From: Alistipes sp.
GTDB taxonomy: Bacteria; Bacteroidota; Bacteroidia; Bacteroidales; Rikenellaceae
Length of the DNA: 9,477 nt
NCBI GenBank assembly: GCA_017391185.1
Contig: JAFOZN010000138.1
Coordinates: forward strand, 1-9,477
Direction: 5' to 3'
The first letter of the stretch is position 1. Each line of letters starts with the position of its first letter. Positions 6,742 to 9,477 of this stretch are shown here, piece by piece. Position numbers and translations under genes: made by a program. Under the pieces are notes generated by a model, which saw nothing but the letters and a program-made list of their open reading frames with translations, made no database searches and was not told the origin of the DNA.

Positions 6742-8169
6742 TTACTTGTTATTAATGAACTTGTAGAGGCTCATATCCTCATTGAGGAACTTTATTTCTA
6801 CTTGATTTCTGTTTTCGTATGATTTGATCTCTATGTTGTCAATAGTAGATTTTATCATGTTATGCATCAAAGCTATCTCTAAACCACCCATAGAGAGTCC
6901 ATTTGTACTCATAGGAGTAATGGCTGTATCGGCGTTTTGCTGAGGATCTATATTCATATAGACCTGTGCGCCATTGATCTCTGCTGATTTATGAGAGTCA
7001 AGAGGAGTGAGTGTTGTGATATCGCGACAATTGGAAAGTGCGCACACATCCTCCGAAACACTCGCATAAAGAGTCATCTCGTTCCAATTACATTTATATC
7101 CATTGCCGTGAGGAGCCCACTCCGCATTGAATATCTGTCCCAAAGCCATTACCGACTCCATGTCCTTGGCTTGGCAGAGGAGCGTAAATCCCAATTTGTC
7201 GATGCTCTCCACTATCAATGCCGCATCACCCTTCAGACTCTTTGAGATGGTTTCGATACTCTTTAATGTGCTGAATAATTGGTTTTCCTCGCATCCGGAA
7301 ATATTTACAACACTACCTTCTCCACTCAATCCCATCATCGTGTATGCGATGGCCGACTGAGGGATATATTTTAACAGGTTACCAGAGAGAGTAGTGTATG
7401 CCTCATTTCTCTTTTCGAGCAGTTGTTTTGCTTCGGGTGTCAGAGCCAAATACTCCATATCGAAGTTTGTGATTCCCTTCTGGGTAGAGATATTTAGCAA
7501 TGTGTATAAACCTTCGGTTGATTCATTGTATGAAAATTTGATCGCCGTGTTATCTCCATCGAACTTTACCAGATCATCCACCACAACACATATCTCTCCG
7601 TTGTAGGATTGTAATTTCTTACCTGCGGCAGTGGAATAGAATCCTTTATCTGATGATAAAAGAAGTGAGGTAAACTCTTCAATCTTATCCTTTACATCTA
7701 AGGCTACGAGCAAACTCTCTTTGTTGCAAAGTATAGCAATGTCACTATTGTAACAGCCCGAAACACTCCCTTTTTTGTAATGCTCTAACGAATTGTATTG
7801 GTCGGCTTGACTCTTAAGATACCCCTTCAAAGCGTTGGCATCTGATAAATCCGCCGTCATTATTAGGTTTTGATGCTCAGGTATCTTGAAAAGTGTAATT
7901 CCATCTGCCCAATTTACACCTAAACTTTTATCCGTAGCTAAAGTTTGGAGTATCCTGACCATAGGATCTGCATTCTGCTCACAAAGCATTGGGACTATAT
8001 CTGTTAGCGAGATTCCACTTAGAGAAGAGATTCTCTCCAAGTCAACCAGCGCTACAATTTCGGCATTGGCAGGAACGATGTTTGGTGTGGATTTCCCCGT
8101 AGCTCTTGAGTCACAGAAAATAAGAATACACAAAAGTGTAAGGGCTGAGAAGAGATAAAATCGTTTCAT
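6742..8169 (-). CDS. Exported protein of unknown function, possibly DUF4836-like
   Basis: Protein of 475 aa that I do not recognise with confidence. It starts with a clear export signal: MKR, then a hydrophobic stretch to about residue 18. Cys19 follows Leu-Ile-Phe; a lipoprotein box normally has Gly, Ala or Ser before the cysteine, so lipidation is uncertain. The mature part opens with NIVPANAEIVALVDLERI (30-47), which resembles the start of Bacteroidales DUF4836 proteins (a 'P.dA..V..vdl..l' pattern in exported lipoproteins). The rest alternates beta-like stretches with helices, without transmembrane segments or recognisable catalytic motifs. It holds 11 cysteines, 9 after the signal region. 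The start ATG (8167-8169) is supported by the signal peptide and by a good promoter at 8234-8265. It is transcribed alone, convergent with the peptidase and divergent from the transporter. Its codon use looks more AT-rich and less biased than that of its neighbours, suggesting lower expression. Confidence 0.85.
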   Translation of the reverse strand: MKRFYLFSALTLLCILIFCDSRATGKSTPNIVPANAEIVALVDLERISSLSGISLTDIVPMLCEQNADPMVRILQTLATDKSLGVNWADGITLFKIPEHQNLIMTADLSDANALKGYLKSQADQYNSLEHYKKGSVSGCYNSDIAILCNKESLLVALDVKDKIEEFTSLLLSSDKGFYSTAAGKKLQSYNGEICVVVDDLVKFDGDNTAIKFSYNESTEGLYTLLNISTQKGITNFDMEYLALTPEAKQLLEKRNEAYTTLSGNLLKYIPQSAIAYTMMGLSGEGSVVNISGCEENQLFSTLKSIETISKSLKGDAALIVESIDKLGFTLLCQAKDMESVMALGQIFNAEWAPHGNGYKCNWNEMTLYASVSEDVCALSNCRDITTLTPLDSHKSAEINGAQVYMNIDPQQNADTAITPMSTNGLSMGGLEIALMHNMIKSTIDNIEIKSYENRNQVEIKFLNEDMSLYKFINNK

Positions 8170-8233
8170 AATAGTTTGAGTTAAATGTTAATTGAATTGT
8201 ATAGTTGAAGAGAATGATATAATCCCCTTTATA

Positions 8234-8265
8234 CAAAAGTACGTTGTAATTTACATATATACAAA
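8234..8265 (-). promoter_or_regulatory. Bacteroides-type promoter for the unknown exported protein
   Basis: On the minus strand TTTG (8262-8265) and TACTTTTG (8234-8241) match the -33 and TAnnTTTG -7 elements, with a spacer of exactly 20 nt, the same as in the peptidase promoter. Transcription would begin near 8228, leaving a leader of about 60 nt that is AT-rich and shows no Shine-Dalgarno site. Confidence 0.75.
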
Positions 8266-8335
8266 TATCTAAAATGAATTTTGAGAGATATGGCAGAAAA
8301 TAGGAGTTTGGATGACAACTTAAATAGTTTCTTAG

Positions 8336-8343
8336 TATATTTG
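8336..8343 (+). promoter_or_regulatory. Probable -7 promoter element for the NSS transporter gene
   Basis: TATATTTG is an exact TAnnTTTG match 27 nt before the ATG at 8371, identical to the -7 element of the peptidase promoter. The nearest TTTG upstream is at 8307-8310, 25 nt away, which is longer than the usual spacing, so the -33 element is weak or absent. The leader would be about 20 nt. Confidence 0.6.
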
Positions 8344-8370
8344 CGACACGTTTTTTAAGTTTAAAGATTT

Positions 8371-9477
8371 ATGGAAGGACAAAGAGCTTCGTTTGGAGGT
8401 AAGATAAGTGCTATTTTGGTTGCCGCAGGATCGGCTATCGGTCTGGGTAGTATTTGGCGTTTCCCATATATGGCTGGAGAGCATGGCGGTGCAGCTTTTT
8501 TGCTTGTATATCTGTTGTGCGTCTTTGTGGTGGGTATCCCCGTTATGCTCGGAGAGTTTGCCGTAGGACGCGCTACCAAGCAGAATGCCGTAGGCGGTTT
8601 TCGTTCGCTATCGAAGCCTTGGCGTTGGCTGGGATATAATGGTGTGATAGGCGCGTTGTTTATTTCGGGATATTATTATGTTGTGGCTGGTTGGTCGTTG
8701 GAGTATCTGGTTAGTTCGTTTACGGACCTGTACTCATCGTCTGCTTCATTCTCGGATCAGTTCTCGGCATTTCAACTTTCGCCGCGACAAGCGATTTATA
8801 CCGTTGTGTTTATTCTGCTTACTCATCTGATTATCATTCGTGGAGTGGAGAAGGGTATCGAGAAGGCTTCGAAGGTGATGATGCCAGCCTTGTTTGTGAT
8901 CCTTATCATCATGGCGGTGCGAGTGGCGTTTATGCCTAATGCTATAGAGGGTTATCGCTTCTTCTTAGAGCCTAATTTTAAGGAGGCATTCTCTGCCGAG
9001 ACAATTTTTACTGCTATCGGTCAGGCGTTCTTCTCATTGTCGGTGGGTATGGGTTGTATGGTGACCTATGCCTCATATTTCAAGTCGAACAATAACCTTA
9101 CGGGAACATCGTTCAGCGTGGCATTGCTTACTCTATTGGTGGCGGTTTTGGCAGGTTTGGTAATCTTCCCAGCTGTATTCAGTGCAGGTTTAGAGCCAGC
9201 CGAGGGTGCATCGCTGATTTTTATTACCCTGCCTGAGATCTTTAAGGATATGCCATTGGCTCAGTTGTGGTCGGGGGTATTCTTTATCTTGTTGGTTTTG
9301 GCGTCACTCACCTCTACAATCTCATTCCACGAAGTGCTTACTGCATATTTTGCCGAGGAGCATAAACTCTCGCGTAAGGCGGCTACACGCCTTACTTCGG
9401 CTCTCTCGATAGCGTTGTGTATGTTGACACTCTTCTGGACTTTTGATGTAGATTTTGCGGGGTTGCATTTAGAGAAG
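8371..9477 (+). CDS. Sodium-dependent transporter, NSS/SNF family, 3'-truncated by window edge
   Basis: Inner-membrane symporter of the LeuT fold that would take up an amino acid or related amine with sodium; the substrate is unknown. The frame is open for 369 codons to the window end; relatives are about 440-450 aa, so the last transmembrane helices are missing. Helices can be placed: TM1 (about 12-33) with GSAIGLGSIWRFPY, TM2 (41-62), TM3 (88-108) with GYYYVVAGW, TM4 and TM5 (141-187), TM6 (213-236) with the unwound SLSVGMG, TM7 (249-272), TM8 (300-322) with LASLTSTIS, TM9 (about 338-358). Tyr102 fits LeuT Tyr108, which holds the substrate carboxylate. Sodium site 2 looks intact (Gly20, Ile23, Ala311, Thr314, Ser315). 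At sodium site 1, LeuT Asn27, Thr254 and Asn286 align with Ser27, Ser222 and Thr254, which is unusual. ATG 8371 gives the normal short cytoplasmic N-terminus before TM1. The gene is divergent from the unknown exported protein. Confidence 0.93.
   Translation, partial: MEGQRASFGGKISAILVAAGSAIGLGSIWRFPYMAGEHGGAAFLLVYLLCVFVVGIPVMLGEFAVGRATKQNAVGGFRSLSKPWRWLGYNGVIGALFISGYYYVVAGWSLEYLVSSFTDLYSSSASFSDQFSAFQLSPRQAIYTVVFILLTHLIIIRGVEKGIEKASKVMMPALFVILIIMAVRVAFMPNAIEGYRFFLEPNFKEAFSAETIFTAIGQAFFSLSVGMGCMVTYASYFKSNNNLTGTSFSVALLTLLVAVLAGLVIFPAVFSAGLEPAEGASLIFITLPEIFKDMPLAQLWSGVFFILLVLASLTSTISFHEVLTAYFAEEHKLSRKAATRLTSALSIALCMLTLFWTFDVDFAGLHLEK

Overview
The window looks like chromosomal DNA from a member of the Bacteroidota, most likely order Bacteroidales. 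Three things point there: promoters of the Bacteroides type (TAnnTTTG at -7, with TTTG about 20 nt upstream in the best cases) in front of genes that lack Shine-Dalgarno sites; an outer-membrane receptor with an N-terminal carboxypeptidase-regulatory-like domain; and exported proteins whose signal peptides end in AFA|Q. I cannot place the genus from sequence alone; an Alistipes/Rikenellaceae-like gut commensal is a guess.

Layout. Bases 1-1298 (+) hold the 3' part of tyrS (tyrosyl-tRNA synthetase, cut by the window edge), followed 4 nt later by a complete folB (dihydroneopterin aldolase). A perfect 17-bp hairpin at 1309-1347 separates them from a convergent gene on the minus strand (4272-1369) for a 967-aa TonB-dependent-receptor-like beta-barrel protein with a glycine-rich C-terminal tail. 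A 265-bp divergent promoter region (4273-4537) leads to a secreted S9-family serine peptidase on the plus strand (4538-6676). A 15-bp hairpin (6699-6735) separates it from a convergent minus-strand gene (8169-6742) for an exported protein of unknown function, possibly DUF4836-like. A second divergent region (8170-8370) leads to a sodium-dependent transporter of the NSS/SNF family, truncated by the window end.

How the genes may fit together. tyrS and folB are housekeeping genes and probably one transcript. The receptor and the S9 peptidase share a divergent regulatory region. With the NSS transporter nearby they could form a loose peptide and amino-acid scavenging set (outer-membrane import, periplasmic cleavage, inner-membrane uptake), but this is inference from position and family only. 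No SusD, sigma/anti-sigma pair, mobile element, CRISPR array, tRNA or rRNA was seen. No clearly new multi-gene system is evident. The points most worth a second look are the altered sodium-site residues of the NSS transporter, the S9 peptidase without the dipeptidyl-peptidase Glu-Glu motif, the stepped glycine-rich tail on the barrel protein, and a repeated motif upstream of the receptor gene.
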